Shown: piece after piece, positions 21,087 through 34,819 of the stretch
Layout of the letters: each line of letters starts with the position of its first letter
Position numbering within the stretch: the first letter of the stretch is position 1
Assembly: GCA_035582835.1 (NCBI GenBank)
Contig: JAYKAV010003085.1
Location: 148,741 to 212,740 of the forward strand
DNA length: 64,000 nt
Direction: 5' to 3'
Origin: Phoebastria nigripes
Lineage: Eukaryota; Chordata; Aves; Procellariiformes; Diomedeidae
Notes under the pieces: model-generated
What the model saw: only the letters and a program-made list of their open reading frames with translations
Databases searched by the model: none
Told to the model about the DNA's origin: nothing
Translations under genes and position numbers: made by a program

Positions 21087-24000
21087 CCCCAATCTGGGTC
21101 TTTGTCATCACCAGCTCAGAAACAATTATCATAATACAAACAAATCTGGGAAATATAGTTCTTCTCATAGGAGAAAAATTAAATAAAGTAAGCTTCAAAT
21201 ATGGCATGTATAGGCAAATACTAGCTACAGTAAGAGACTACTGAGATGGCTAATGGAACTACACTGATTCGTACCAGCTGAGATCTAGTTCAGTACATTC
21301 AGTCTAGTGATACCATGAGTCACTGCCCATGAGGGTTATTCCTTTGACCCTTAGCACTTTTGAGGTGTATGAACTCTTATTATTAGCAACATCTGTTCCT
21401 GAAAGTGTGTCACTTAGCCCTAAACCCCTGAGCCCAGTAACTGAGCCCCACAGGTCATTAAGCAATTCAATGTCAGGGCCCTTGTTTTATTAAAGATTCT
21501 TTCCAATAGTCCTTTGCTGTCTTCATCAGCCGCCCCTACTGTAAGTTTCTTCTTAATGAGATTTTCTCTACCTTTTCAGAATTACTTCCGTTCCAGTCTT
21601 CCTTCCCTCTAAATTTCAATGTCCTATGTACTCTTACTGATTACGATATAGTCTTTTTTTCCCATCGCTCCCCATTTCACACCATTAGCACTTAGAACTA
21701 TTAAACCACTTTTTTCCCCAAAAAATGTCTATTTTCCATGAGAGAAAGAGACCATCTTAAGTTTAACTCATTACTATCATTAATATGTCTTCAGTTTTTC
21801 ATTCCCATCATATCATTCACATTCCTTAAGCTGATACTACTTGAAGTACAATTCTGGCTGGAATATGGACATGTTTCAACCTAGTTCATCTGCACCTGGT
21901 TGAATATGTGTTGGGATGTTTTCTCCAATTGACTAACTGATGAAGGGCATAACACAGGTAGCTCCTCCCCCCAATATGGTGCTTTGAGCCACTTTTTCCT
22001 CTCAGTCACATAAGCACATCTTATTTTTAATGTACTTCATATACTTAGATTAAAAAGAACTTACATGTAGCAATATTCCAGGCTGATATCTGTTTCTTCC
22101 TTCTGCAATCATAGTTATATTAGGATTGTTATACTAGTTTAGATTAACCTAGCTTTTTTTCTACTGAAAAGTTTGATATTCAGACCATATTAAAGTTCAC
22201 AGGATTTAAAATCAATCTTAGATTTTTCTATTTTCATCCCTTCTAAAGTTAAATAAACCTTTCCTTATATTGAGCTGAATGCTAGAGCTGCTTAGAAACT
22301 CCTCATCTGATTCACTCCTCCCACAGTACATTGTTCTTGTGCTTTCCCTTATGCATTTTCCTTTAACAAAGGTGTTCATCACACCACTACTCACTCTAAA
22401 CTCTAAGCAGGTTGCCTCAGCTTTTAGAAATAAACTCACAAACATTTTCTAATTGCCACATACCTAGCTTTTTATTCAAAGGGTGATCCAAAGCCTTTTT
22501 GTAAGACACATCAAGTAATCACTGACACTTTGATAATACCTTGAAAAGGTAAAAAAACGTGATTAAGGATTGAAAATTATGTATTTTCAGTCCTTTCCAT
22601 ATAACAATGGAATATAATATACAAACTGAAGGAGAATTTGTAAACTGTGTGGAGTTTTAAAAACACATGAGAGTTAAAAAATACTCACCACCCAAACCAA
22701 AGGAGGAAATATGGAATCATGTAACACTGTTACAGCAACTTCTTCAAGCCAACGTTTTCCTAATAATAGTCATGTAGAGTCTTGATGCTTTCATAGCCTA
22801 GAAAAGGAAAAGAAATAACCTTAGATCTAATAAGATTTTGGAAAGTTATAAGCTGTTCTTGTGTTGGATGTTATTGTGGTCAGAACTGGGTCTGTCTGAA
22901 AATAACCATGTTTATCTCAGCCATTTGGAAAAATCTGCTAATCTCACTTCTTCACTGATCTCTCAGAGGTGGTATACACCTAAATAGGTCTGTCAGAAAG
23001 AAAACAAGCTTTCCAAACTCTTCAGGAGGTCTGTGGGACTTTTAAGCCATTTATTAAAAATTTATCTTAAAATGGTATTCACACTATTTTTTTCTAGTTC
23101 ATGTCCCCATTAAAAGTTTTGAGGGAAGATGTATAAAAGAGAAAGAAAAATGTTTAAAAAAAAAATCTTCCTAACTACATTTATATAACAGCACAAAGTT
23201 CAATATATTTTATAGCAGAGACCTGTCAAATTGAGAAACAATTATTTTCACTAAAAAGAAAATAAAAAAAAAAAGAAAGAAAAATCTGCCAAAGAACACA
23301 TGATGGACCCAATGTCTTCTAACATATTTAAAAAAGCCCACATCTCAATCCATGATATATCTTGCAAAGATCTCTACTGCTGTGAAGTGGCTGCATTTAT
23401 GTAAAGATGCAGAAAGACTGTATAGAGACCAGATATCACTTTCAATTTTGTCATGCTCTGAACTACAGAGAACAAACTGAAAAGAAGTACCCTTAAGTTT
23501 ATAGGGACTCAGGTTTCTGTGGAACATAGCACTAGAAAAGTCATATAATTTTTTAACCAAAAGATCCCATTTCTTCAATGCAAAGAATCAGCTTCATGAT
23601 GCTTCAGTGGGGATGCACTTATTTATCTCTATGACTTCAATATTAACTTCTGAATCCAGAGGTAGATGTATCTGCCTTTTCTTTTTCTCTGTATTTTTTG
23701 CATTGAGCTAAATTGAGAATAGTGGCTCAGGTCCCTGTAGATCAAATTAAAAAGAAAATATAATATCTGCACTTTTTTTAAGAACATTCATATCTTTGAC
23801 GATTTAATGGAGACTCCTCCTCCTCTCCCCTCTTCAGCAAACAATGGTGTGATAATCACCTAATAGCTGTCTTCAGTCACAGAGTTGTAATTACAGAAAT
23901 AACCTAATAATACCCAGTAGCTTGCTATTTTTTATCATCAGCATAAGGCATCTTTCCAGATGACTACAGAATAGCTCTAGGTAGTAGTCTTTAAGTTTCA

Positions 24001-25555
24001 AAACTAGGTTGTGGAAGGAAACTAACATAAAGAAAAAAGTAAGAAAAATTACCTTTTACTTCTAGGTAATACAGAAACATTTAGAAGAGTGGGAAAAGTT
24101 TTCCTTCTCTATTTTACTTGAAAAAAGAAGTTGGTTTACGACCAACTATTACTTTTTAAGGATGAGGCAGAGAGGAGGGAGGAAAATCAATTTCCATTTG
24201 GAAGATATTTAAATAGCTTCGTCATGGTCTGTCCAGAGCTGCCATTTCAAAACATATCTGAAGTGACTTATAATTTCATTTTCTTGTCATCTAATATTCA
24301 TCTACTTCCAAACTCAGTATGAAACTGATTATAATTCTAACAGGACTCCATCATCCAACGACACTGGCTAGCATTTAGAAATTCTTAGTCAGTGAGGGTA
24401 TCTGGTCTCGTATTATCCAGATGCTTCAACCAGGGATTCGATTCTAGTCACTGTTTTCAAAAAGATTCCAGTATAACTTTAGCCTTTTAGCACTGGCTGT
24501 TTAAATCATATCATAATCCAGGTTGGTTGATCTATGTTTAAGAACTCTGTTCAGACGCTGCTCTCCTGCAAGCACAGGTCAAAGTTTCTACTTGGCACCA
24601 AACATTCCCAGCAAGTGTTGTTTAAGAAAGAGAGAAATGGAATATTCACAGTCCCTCTCCTCCTTGTAAAATAATTCTGAAGTTGTTACACATTTAGTGG
24701 GAACATCTGGATCCATGGATAAAAGAACACAGCTGTCTTATATGATTTATGATTCCATTTTCCTGTCTTTACCCGGGGCCAATTTCAGTCTTTTTTTACT
24801 CTCACCCCCCACCTTTAACTCATATAACTTTGTCATTTTTAAAGTATTTTAAGATGGTTCTCACTTTCTGGCTGTCCCAGTAAATCCACCTTGAATTCCT
24901 TATGCTTGTTACTGCAGTATCTGTTCAACTAACAGATATATTAGTCTTTGAACAGATGCATTCCAAGCAGAGCTACTTTTTAATAAAAATAACAAAAAGA
25001 TTATGCTTGAAATTGAATACAAATTTCACTTTTTAATTTTATGATTTTGGACTTTAATATATTTCATGTTTCTCTTAATTCAGCTGAGTAATGTCAAAAC
25101 GAAAAATCAATGCTATTTTTATCCTATCAAAAGCTATGTTTCCTACTGATTCCTAATATTTAGGTAAATAATATGAAAAGTTACTTCTGTTACCATTTTT
25201 CCTTTTTTCTTTATAAAAACATAAACTAATTGCATTCAGATTGGAAATGATTTACCATGGGTCATTCAACATGTTACTAGCAGATGTGGGAAAAATAATT
25301 CAGAGTGCAATTTTCCGACATTTTTTGTCTGAGCTCAGGTACATCAAAATTTGTACTATTTTAATACTATTTTAATTCTGCCTGTGCAATTTTAACAATA
25401 CAACATCCCTGTTGCGGTAAAACACAGGCTGGAATACAGCTTCTTTGTATGAGGACATTACAAAGCACTTTAAAATCAATAGAATGCGGTTTACATTAGA
25501 AGTTATATCAGTGTAACTATATAGTACCTGTATATAATACTGGGGAAAAAAAAAG

Positions 25556-25579
25556 ATGTCTGATCTTAAGATCAGACAT
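25556..25579. repeat. Perfect 24-bp palindrome
   Basis: The half-site ATGTCTGATCTT is followed immediately by its exact reverse complement, with no spacer. It lies in otherwise AT-rich unique DNA, next to an A-run. It could extrude as a hairpin or be a fused terminal inverted repeat. Nothing else of a transposon is visible around it. Confidence 0.9.
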
Positions 25580-25599
25580 TGATAATAGGGTAAATATGG

Positions 25600-28500
25600 C
25601 TTAAATAGCTCCAAGTCTTTGAGCCCTGGGCTTAAATCTAGGCTGTTCTTGAAAGGTATTATAAGTTATAACAGCCTCCTCTGAGCTATTCAGCATCAAG
25701 AGACCTGCACAGAATCACTCCCTGCTTTTAAATTCACCAAAGCATTTCCATTATTTGCAACATGCATAAGGAGAAATGTGTTATGCCCAGAACTAATTTG
25801 TGCTCACGTTATTTTCTAGGAATAGAATAACTGATTTAAGTAAATTAGACCATTCTTGATCTGTAACCGGGGAAAAACTGAATCCAGAAGTGTTTGTTCC
25901 AAAATCTGGAAAAGCTTGGTTAACTTTTAAAAGCATGTAGTTATGAATATATCTATAGGCATTTCTTGGTTTTTTACTATGAGTATTTATTTGTAAATCA
26001 TTATACAGTACATCAATATTCCACAGATCCTATGGGTTCATGATTTAAAGAAAAAAAAATCCAACCAAACAGAAATTGCAAACAATTCTAAAAATACTCC
26101 AGTAAATGTTATTTTGATGATACAAAATCTTGTGCTAAACTTTTTGAAAAACTGGTTCAAATTTCATTAATTTCATTTAATATTGACCTATTAACATTTA
26201 AGTGACCAAATCTCAATCATGCCAGTAAAAATTTCATACTCAGGTTAATTTAAGCTAAACCCCTTGATTTAAAACTTTGAAAAGTTCAGGCCTGGGAAAT
26301 AGGACAGCTGGATCTAAACTTCTCATCTTGTAGGACTGGCCAAACCTCTGCATGAAAAAAAGAAGTAAGTTTTAAGAATTTGCTTCATTCTTCCTCCCCA
26401 CTTTTTTGAGTGAAAATTCAAAATGTTTTTGATTTATTATATATTTTTCTAATAGAACAAGCAACTCTAAAATTTTTATCAAATGACTGAAAAAAAATCT
26501 TGTGGCCAAAGTGGAGATAGATATAGGAAGGCAGTAATATGAAGGTAGATTAGATCTTATCTCACTTAAGAAATTAGAAATTCCTAAAAAAGGTCCCTGT
26601 CTATCCAACATCTTTGGGGATACAAACATGCCATGATTTCCTTGGGTAGTTTGTACAAGACAGTGGTAAGCTTGATTGTAAACCATGGTTCAGTTTTTTC
26701 TGCATCTGCAAGATAGTTTTAAATGAAGTTCATTTCACTGCAGAACTAATTGTTCTGATCCAGAAAGGTCCAGAAACGGTATACACTTATATCTATATGC
26801 ACACAGATGACTATCACTAAAAGTCCCCTTTTTGATAAAAATCTGAATCCTGAATCTGACTAACTGTGCTTGAATGTAATTTTAACAAAATTACTGGATG
26901 TAAATTGAAGTCAACTGTCTCTAGTAAGTCAATAATGCTAAACTACTTTGTACAAACTGCAAATATGACCTATGCTTGTAGCACTTAAATTTTGTCTTCT
27001 TAAAGAGATATATGCTACATTAGAGCATCTTCAAATTACAGCTCTATGGTTCAAAACACAGTGAACAGGCTTCCAAGCCATTAGGGGTAAGAAAAGAACT
27101 AGCACTAATGAAACTTGATATGCTTTTAAAAGGTGATATTTGCCTTCACTGACCTTCTGCACAAATCGGCGGGAATAGCACTTTAAGGAACTGATTGCAG
27201 CTCAGAACATTACCCAGAGGAAATGGTACAAATACTCCAAAGCAGTTACTGGAAAAGCTGAAATAGCATGTCACTCCTTTCAAATCATGTAAAACATTTA
27301 GCCTATAATGTTGTAGCAGTATTTTTTTAGGCCAACACCTTTTCCAATTATTTCACACTCCTCCTCCCCTTCTTAAAAATGTAAAAAGGACTGACTTAAT
27401 CTCTTTTCAAAGGGTGCTTCACACATGCTTTCAGTCAGATACTTTACTAATGTAAAGAGCAACATCCACAGCATTAGAGGTTCTGTTAAAAGAAATTGCC
27501 TATGTATATGGAGTTTCTTTAACGAGAATGATCATTACATAAATAAAATGTGACGGATCTATACTAGCTGAATTTCAAAAAATATTTAGTATAGTGTCAC
27601 ATATGATATTATGAATACAACAAAAAACGATCTGCAAGGTAGGTAAGATTGAGCTTTACCTGAGATGGCACTAGTGACACAGAATTCTAGACAATCTCTT
27701 CACAATTAAATGGTAAGTTCAAGTCCAACCTTAGTCCTGCTTTAGTTCACTAGTAGAGTTATTGCATAAGAGTTCATGAGAAACTGGTTGCCTCTTTTGA
27801 ATAGCTTAGTTTGAACAGATTAGTCAACAACCAGTAGATGCTGTGAATTTCTTGATTTAAATTACACAGTAAACTGCATTACAATCCATTTTGTCTGAAT
27901 AGTTCCAATTTATCAGACAATGGTTCCAGATGGTTCCATATAACTACTATAATGTCCATAATTATTTATTGCTTCCTCAATCTTTCTTTAATTTTATCAG
28001 CTGTTATTTTAACTTTAACCCCCAGGTCACTGATAAAAAAACTGAACAGTGTCAACCCTACTATTACTGCTTCTCCGACCGCCCTGTTAAAACACCCCCA
28101 CTCAATTCTGATTCTTCTATGACATCTATGTTTTAAGATCCCTCAGCTGGACAGCACAAATTCTATGAAATATGTGCTTTATCCTTGCAAATAAAGCAGT
28201 TCACATGATATGATGTCAAATGTATGTCTAAGCATGTCTAAGTATATTTTTTTCCATCAAAATATGAAACATATTCATACTTTTATAATAGAATGATTCA
28301 TGCTTATTTAGCAAGATATATTTAAATATTGTACATTAGCTAATGTTAATTATTTCTCTCATTTCCTAATTATTTATTGGTAGAAACCTCTGTGAGCTTG
28401 ACGTCTGTCTAATCAGCCTATAGTGGCTTAGGTCATCTTGATTGCCCATTTGGAAAATTATGATAACAAGTATTTGTTTAGATTTCTAGAATGTCCTTAG

Positions 28501-29349
28501 TATTTTAAAACACATTGATAATTATCATCAATGGACTAGACATTTAGTCATCTATCTGTTCACAAGATCAACAGTCTACTCAGCTGCTAATGGACTGTAG
28601 AATAGTTCATAACTCTTATATAAGCATATAATTTTGCTTCTTTCAAAATAAAGATGAGAGAGATTTATTAAAAGCTAGCATTTTCATTTTTACTAAGAAT
28701 GTTTTATCATTTCCATCTGTTACTGGCCAACACTATAACTAGTTTTTTTCACCTAATACATTTTAAAATGTCCTTTTTCTTGAGCCTTGAGCAATGTATT
28801 TTATCCTAATAGCCTTGTTTACTTTTAGGAATTTTATTTGTATCTTAGTATATGAAGTACTATTTATTATTTATTTTATCCATTTAAAAACTGTTCCTTT
28901 TTTAATAGCTGTTTTTGTTTTGCCTTTGAAATTTCATGCAAATTTAGTCAAAACTGTCCAACCCCATGATGAAGAGCCTACTAAGCAGAAAGACCATTTT
29001 ATGTTACACAAAGTGCAGAACATAAAACTCTCACTCTATAAGGAAACTTTTGTAAATGTTGTGTTTATGACAAAAGAAAAAGCTTCTAACCTTCTAATCT
29101 TGCAAAACCCAAAACCTAAGGACACCATCAAACATTGAAGAAGAGGTAAAAATACTCATATATTTTGTCAACGTTGTCTTTAATAACAATGGAATTTGCA
29201 AAAATCACGGCTATTTTTTATTAGTGCTACTATAGGAAAATGACTTTTTCTTACTAGAGGTGAAATCTTGTTTCTAATAAGTCAGTGATCAAACTTCTAG
29301 AATTCCACCCAAACCATGAGTTTAATTTCTCATGGGAATTTTCTACTTC
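25600..29349. other. Non-coding, AT-rich, no gene recognised
   Basis: Very AT-rich. The longest frames are 26372-26686 minus (104 codons) and 28794-29138 plus (114 codons, with a hydrophobic start from T-rich DNA). Both lack recognisable domains and are probably chance. Confidence 0.6.
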
Positions 29350-29354
29350 ATAAG

Positions 29355-30399
29355 TGCGGAATAATGGCAGGAGGTAACCCAAAAATTTGACTTATATCCA
29401 TATTTTAAAGAAAGGTACAGCACTGAAGAAGCTTCCAGGGTGTAGTGCNGCTGGTATGCAAGGAATCCACGGGAGTTCCCTAGGCCTGTAACCTTAGATG
29501 TTAACACATCAGGGGAGCTTCGTGTGCTAACTCTAGGAGGAACTGTACGGAGAGTGGAGCGGAGTGGAGACACCGCGGCCAGGCTCTGTAATATTTGGGA
29601 ACTTGAAGGTTCNATAAGATGCATATTCACTACCCTGAGCCAATGGTCTGTCATGTTTTGATAAAATGCTGTCCTTTTGGTGAACTTCTTTACATTATAA
29701 TACCAAAACACACCTCCATCCCAAAAGTTACCTGCCTCCAAGGTGCGACCACACCTCACTGAGCTTGNGCTTTGAATTCTTTCTGGTCTATACCTTTAAA
29801 ACAAAGCGAGAAAGCTTTATACCAATCATAACAAAGGTATGTATGACTAGAGTCACTCAAGCTCCACCTAAAAGGTAAAAATAATATAAAAATAGCTAGT
29901 GAGAGAGAGAATGTTAGGGAAGGTATCATCGTTGTATACTATTCCAACTTCTGGGATCAGTCAACGAGCTGAGCCTCTCTTCCCCCCATCGGGACGCCTT
30001 TGGGTAAGATTCAAACACTTGGTCATACCAAGTGTCTTCCCGGGAAACTTAGAAATCTCTGTAGAGTCACTTTATATCTTTTAACGCATTTGTAGTACTC
30101 ACACTTTTAGTATTTGCACGTGCTTTGTAGGCAGCGAATTTATCACCGGCAATCCAAAGAACCTGTGTATCTGTTGCTTCAATAAACTGCGCTACTCATT
30201 AATCTGNCCNTGNTAGTTCTCATTGANCGNGANCAAACCTTTTGAGTGCGGCCGTGGTAGTTCATAGAACGCGACCAGACTGAGGAAGTGTATGTCGTTA
30301 TTTGTGCATCCGTAATCATGATAGTTCAGTGAACTGTTTGTACTGAACGTGACCGGACTTATAACGACAACTTAGGCTACTTCAGCCTTTAACGCAACA
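29355..30399 (+). mobile_element. Solo ERV LTR, about 1045 bp, target duplication ATAAG
   Basis: It starts TGCGGAATAATGG and ends ttaacgcaaca. The 5-bp repeats ataag at 29350-29354 and 30400-30404 frame it exactly. Plus-strand polarity is shown by AATAAA at 30181-30186 and an AT-rich promoter-like stretch (aatataaaaatag, about 29884-29896). A 9-bp inverted repeat with a 3-base loop (30015-30035) lies upstream of the polyadenylation signal. The U5 side carries three loose copies of a 'tagttc...gaacgcgacc' motif (about 30213-30355). It is unrelated to the LTR family at 1-12.4 kb. Nine ambiguous bases fall inside. No internal retroviral sequence adjoins it. Confidence 0.8.
30213..30355. repeat. 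Short repeated motif in LTR U5
   Basis: The pattern g(a/g)tagttc, 5-12 bases, ga(a)cg(c/t)gacc, then gac occurs near 30212, 30256 and 30320, with intervening spacers of unequal length. Ambiguous bases blur the first copy. Confidence 0.55.
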
Positions 30400-30404
30400 A
30401 TAAG

Positions 30405-33400
30405 AACTGGAAGAAATAAGCTTTCTTATTTTTATGGTAGATGAGAGTAAACTGTATTTGCTTTCATGTCCAAGGAAGAAAGCTTATTTTTGCCTTTACT
30501 GTTGTCTCTATATGGATCAACACTTCCTTTTTGAACTTTCTAAAACGGTAGGTAGTCAGTTCAGGACAACATGGTTGATTTTTAATGCACTGCTTACATT
30601 CTTTGTCTGACTGCTATGATCTTCCATCTATCCACCTAAAAACTCCTAGCCTCTTGAAATGCTGAAGCTAATTTAATGATCTTAAAAGTCAGCAAACAGT
30701 TAACTGTGGGTTTTTTCCAACAAAGTCATTGGGTTGGCTTTATTCACAAAGACCTAAAAGTGTCTCTTGCAATGAGAACCTGCAAAGAGCTCTTCCAGAG
30801 TTCAAACGGGAAAGTTAATTCTCAACAGCCTACATATTTTTTCGCTTCTTTGATGAGATTAACAAAAACTACTTAGCAAACATTTTCATCTGTGTAACAG
30901 AAAAAGATTACAAAACTGCTACCAGATCTTAGTTATTTGTAACTACTCTTCACCAGAAATGAAGCATCCAATCTGGAGATGCTTAAGGTATAATACCACC
31001 TCACTTTTCCATTGTGCATCCTTTTTCCTTACTTCTTGCATTGTCAAGTGGAATTGTATCTTTGCTTGTTGGCTTTAAATGGGAGGCTTGGCGTCAGCAC
31101 GACAATTCAAAAACTTTATTGACAAATCAAAGATCCTCTTGTGAAAAACAGTAATTCTGCTTAACAAAGATTCTGCACTTCAACACGGAAAAAAAAACAA
31201 CTGTCCCAGGAAACTTGTCAATTTACCAGCTTGTGTTTTGAGTATATGAAGCCTGAGAGTACAGTATAATTAATTGCTAAAACAGATCACAAGGGTTTAG
31301 GTTCCTGTACTGGTTAACATTATCAAGGGTCTGCTTTTTTTTATAATGTCAATCTATTTCTTTTTTTTCTTGAATTGATTGGCAAAGACCCAATTGTTAT
31401 AAACAGTGTTGAATTTGATGCCTTTACCATTGCTTAAGGGGGAGAAGTCACAAGGGAAAAATCAAGTGGTGTAATGGTGTTTCTGTCATAATTAAGTTTT
31501 ATGCAGACGAGACTGTCCATAATAAGCAACAGCCTGTTTAGACATTTAGCAAATAGCCAAATATGCTTTGTAAAGTGTGATTTAAATTTTTTTTTTGCTT
31601 ACAACACTTGTGGAAACTAGATTTGATTTTATGCTCAGTTTAGCAGGAAGAAGAGAACACGTTTTTCTTCCCCACAAAAGCAAATAAGTTGTAGAGTACC
31701 TAGAAGGGAATACATTAGAGAGAGGGGTATATATGGGAAGCAATATGAGAATGAAAGAATTTCCTCTGCTTGTAAAGGTAGAGAGGAATAATGTGCAAAC
31801 TGGATCATATAAGTCTAAAACCTACCTCACTCTTTATACTACCAAGTCCTTCACTATTCACTACTCAAAAAGCTTCACCAAAAGGTAAATCAACATTTTA
31901 CGAGGTTACAATACACTTACTAAATAATTAATTTAATTATTTTTAATGCTTTCTTCTTCACAACTTCTCTACTTAGCTGTGATGGGAATGGAAAGTAATA
32001 AAATGCAAGCAGAAATATTACAAATATTGTGGAAGCTTTGTCAGAGGGGGCCAGTAATCCCAGTAACAAGTATAGATCAGCAGGATACTTGCCATATTCT
32101 AAAAGGCTCTGTTTATACACAAGAGTTGTACTGTTATGACTATATCAAAAGACTTATGTAGTGCAATCCCTTAAGTGTGGCTATGATTGCTGGCATAATG
32201 GTATGAAATTGCTTTCACTACTACAGTTTATTTATTCTTCTCCAGAAACTAGAACTGATATAACTAAGCACATAATTGCACATATCTCAGTTTAAAGGAG
32301 AAAAAAAAAATCTTAGCCAACTGCATTTTACCAGTTAAAAAAATATGTTTAGACCAGACTTTAGCTTCCAACTGCAACAATTTTCATGTGGAATTTCCTT
32401 TAAGAAAGCAGCATTTTATTTCTACTTAAACCAGGAACTCTAGTACACAGTAGACTGTGTGATTATTTTTATTTTTTTTTAAACTGGTCAGACTGCTGTT
32501 TGTATAGCTTAGCTGTGTATGAGAGGGAGCATTGCTAATTCCCCCAAGCTACTAAAACAGGATACGATTCTTACTCTCTTTCCTACTGTTTCTATAGCAG
32601 GGAAGCCCTTTAACAGGGAGCTCCTCGGAAGAACAGAGTCCTCAAAAACATTGTAGAAGAGCTATGAAGTTGACTCACTCCTCTTGTTTCCACCACAGAG
32701 GACGAACACTCTGCTTAGACGGACAAATAAGAAAGTGAAGTCTTTGTAGAGAACTTGTATGAATATTGTTTCATAAAGACATGATCTGGGTATACGTTAC
32801 TAACAAGGAAATGTCTTCCTCCAAAGTCTACCACTTATTCAAATAAGAGACCTTGGCATGTATCTTTTATATGAATCTGACTTGTGACGTTGATGAGATT
32901 AAGTACTCAAGAAACATTGGAGCATATTTTGCTGTTCTTTACAGCAGGATTTGACTGACCTCCATATTGCTATTGTATCTCTGCCTTACATCCTTTAGGT
33001 GATTCCTATTACCAGTCAGAAAAAGTGCAAAGAATGTGTCTCTCAGGAAAAAGGAAGTGAGCTGATGAATTCCTTTACATGTGTTATTATATGTGTGTTA
33101 AATTTGTAAGTATACTGAAGTGTAAATGACTGTCTTGTGCTCACAAATATATTCATGTTTCTGTGAATAGTTTAATGTGTTTATACTGAAACAGATACAT
33201 GTGTTATGTCTGTTGTGGGGGAAAGGTATGAGGGTGTGTTATGAAGTGTTTATAGGCATACCTAATAGGAACATTGAGATAATATATTTTGATTGAACTA
33301 TTCATTATCAAAACCAGGATATTTTACTAGAAGTGTTTTACTTTCAGTGTTCTGTTATGTAGGCAATCTTTCAGGTACATATTTCTCTGATACTGTTGCT

Positions 33401-34753
33401 GACACAGAGACAGACAGAAAGAGAAAAGCTAAAAACATTATTGGTTTTTTTCCCCTCTTAAAACATCTGTTTTGACACTTTTTTTTTCTTTTTTTTTTAA
33501 GTTTCAGGATTGTTTTGGTTTAGTTCCCATGCAGAATAAAAACAAATGTCATACACTGAGAGTTTTCATGCACTGAATTGTTATTCTCCAGACAGTTACA
33601 GCTATGGTATGAGTGTGTGTCATGTGTGTAAATAAAGCACAAAGGGAATGAGCTATTACTTTAAACACCTTTGCCTATGCAAAGACTAAATAAAAAATGA
33701 ACAAACACACATTTTAAAAAATAAGAAACTGGATGAGGATGCCCGCATTTGACATGAAAAGGAGAAAGATACAAACAGCCCCAAGCCTCCAGGTGCAGGG
33801 AATCAAACCAATGTTGTCTTGCATTCCAGCCACATCTTTTATTGCATATCAAGTATAAAAGACATATCTCTCTAACACTTTGCAGCAAGTGGCTGGTCAT
33901 TACTAATTCTTCTGGTATTCATTGTAGGGTGATAACAATTGTGATGACCTAACTTGGTTTTACATGTGGGATTATTTACTATTCTGGAAAGGCCTGGACA
34001 TTGGATTCAGGATTATGCAGTAGCACCAGCAGTATTATATTCGGTGCTAAAGGGGTTTTGTGCTAACTCAATCACAGAACTGTGCTTTGGCTGTTACTTT
34101 GCATGGTAGAAGAGCCTTCAGTGGGGTACAAATGAGGTTTNGGGTTCAGGGTTTTATTTCAGTCTCTGAGACTGGCAGAGGCACCAAGCCAGGAACTATG
34201 GCCACCGAGGTTTCTGGCAACTGTCTCTGTTGTCTGAGAGAAAGCCAGCCCTGGTACTATTTGTGCAAAGAACATAGAGCAGTTACAGAGACTCCCTGGA
34301 GTTTATGTCAAGTGTCATTTGAATTGCCCAGGGGTGTCCTGCGCACTTCAAATGTCATTATCCACCTGACCTTGGCTACCACTTAAGAAGTGTGTGGGCT
34401 TTCCCTAGGTCTTGAGTCATATATACCAGCCCACAGGGACAACTCAAGCATCCCAGCACCTCTGAAAAGCCAGGGCATACCTGTGCTCATGTAAACTGAA
34501 CAGAGCTTCCAATGTTCATGTCATTCAGCAATAATTTTAAGGCTGAAGCTTCTGGTCATTAACCATTCAGAAGGCATGGCTCTGTAATATTAAGAAAATC
34601 AGCAACGATAGCTGGATATTTGCAAAAAGAAAAGAGTCTCTTTATAATAGCAAATTTCAAAATATTTGAAAAGTCAACTGAAAGTCATGGCTCCTTTGAT
34701 TGTTTTCTAACGCTGCTATCAAATTAGGTTTAGAAGTTGGAGCAAAGAAGCAT
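30405..34753. other. Non-coding, no gene recognised
   Basis: AT-rich, with T-runs near 31590, 32468 and 33480-33500. Short frames only; a GC-richer patch at 34060-34390 has a 108-codon frame without recognisable motifs. I see no ancient repeat that I can name. Confidence 0.6.
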
Positions 34754-34818
34754 TGGGAGTTGGACTTGATGATCCTTATGGGTCCCTTCCAACTTGAGAT
34801 ATTCTATGATTCTATGAA
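34754..34818 (+). mobile_element. CR1 LINE, 3' end only (about 65 bp)
   Basis: The plus strand ends in the CR1 octamer array attctatgattctatga, preceded by the typical tggacttgatgatcc...cccttccaac block. It is a severely 5'-truncated copy, as most CR1 insertions are. Confidence 0.9.
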
Positions 34819-34819
34819 G

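Larger units (their letters stand above)
18340..25540. other. Non-coding, AT-rich, no gene recognised
   Basis: No exon, RNA gene or recent repeat was recognised. It contains homopolymer runs, including T-rich DNA at 19579-19627 and a 21-T run at 21066-21086. The longest frames (18398-18751 plus, 117 codons; 19443-19775 minus, 110 codons) have low-complexity or unremarkable translations. The second is partly made by the T-run. Confidence 0.6.

Noticed and set aside
29343..29759. 138-codon minus-strand frame
   Set aside because: It lies almost wholly in the plus-strand LTR at 29355-30399, contains ambiguous codons and has no recognisable domain.
34060..34386. 108-codon plus frame in a GC-richer patch
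   Set aside because: It has an ambiguous codon, no domain, and no splice or start context that stands out.
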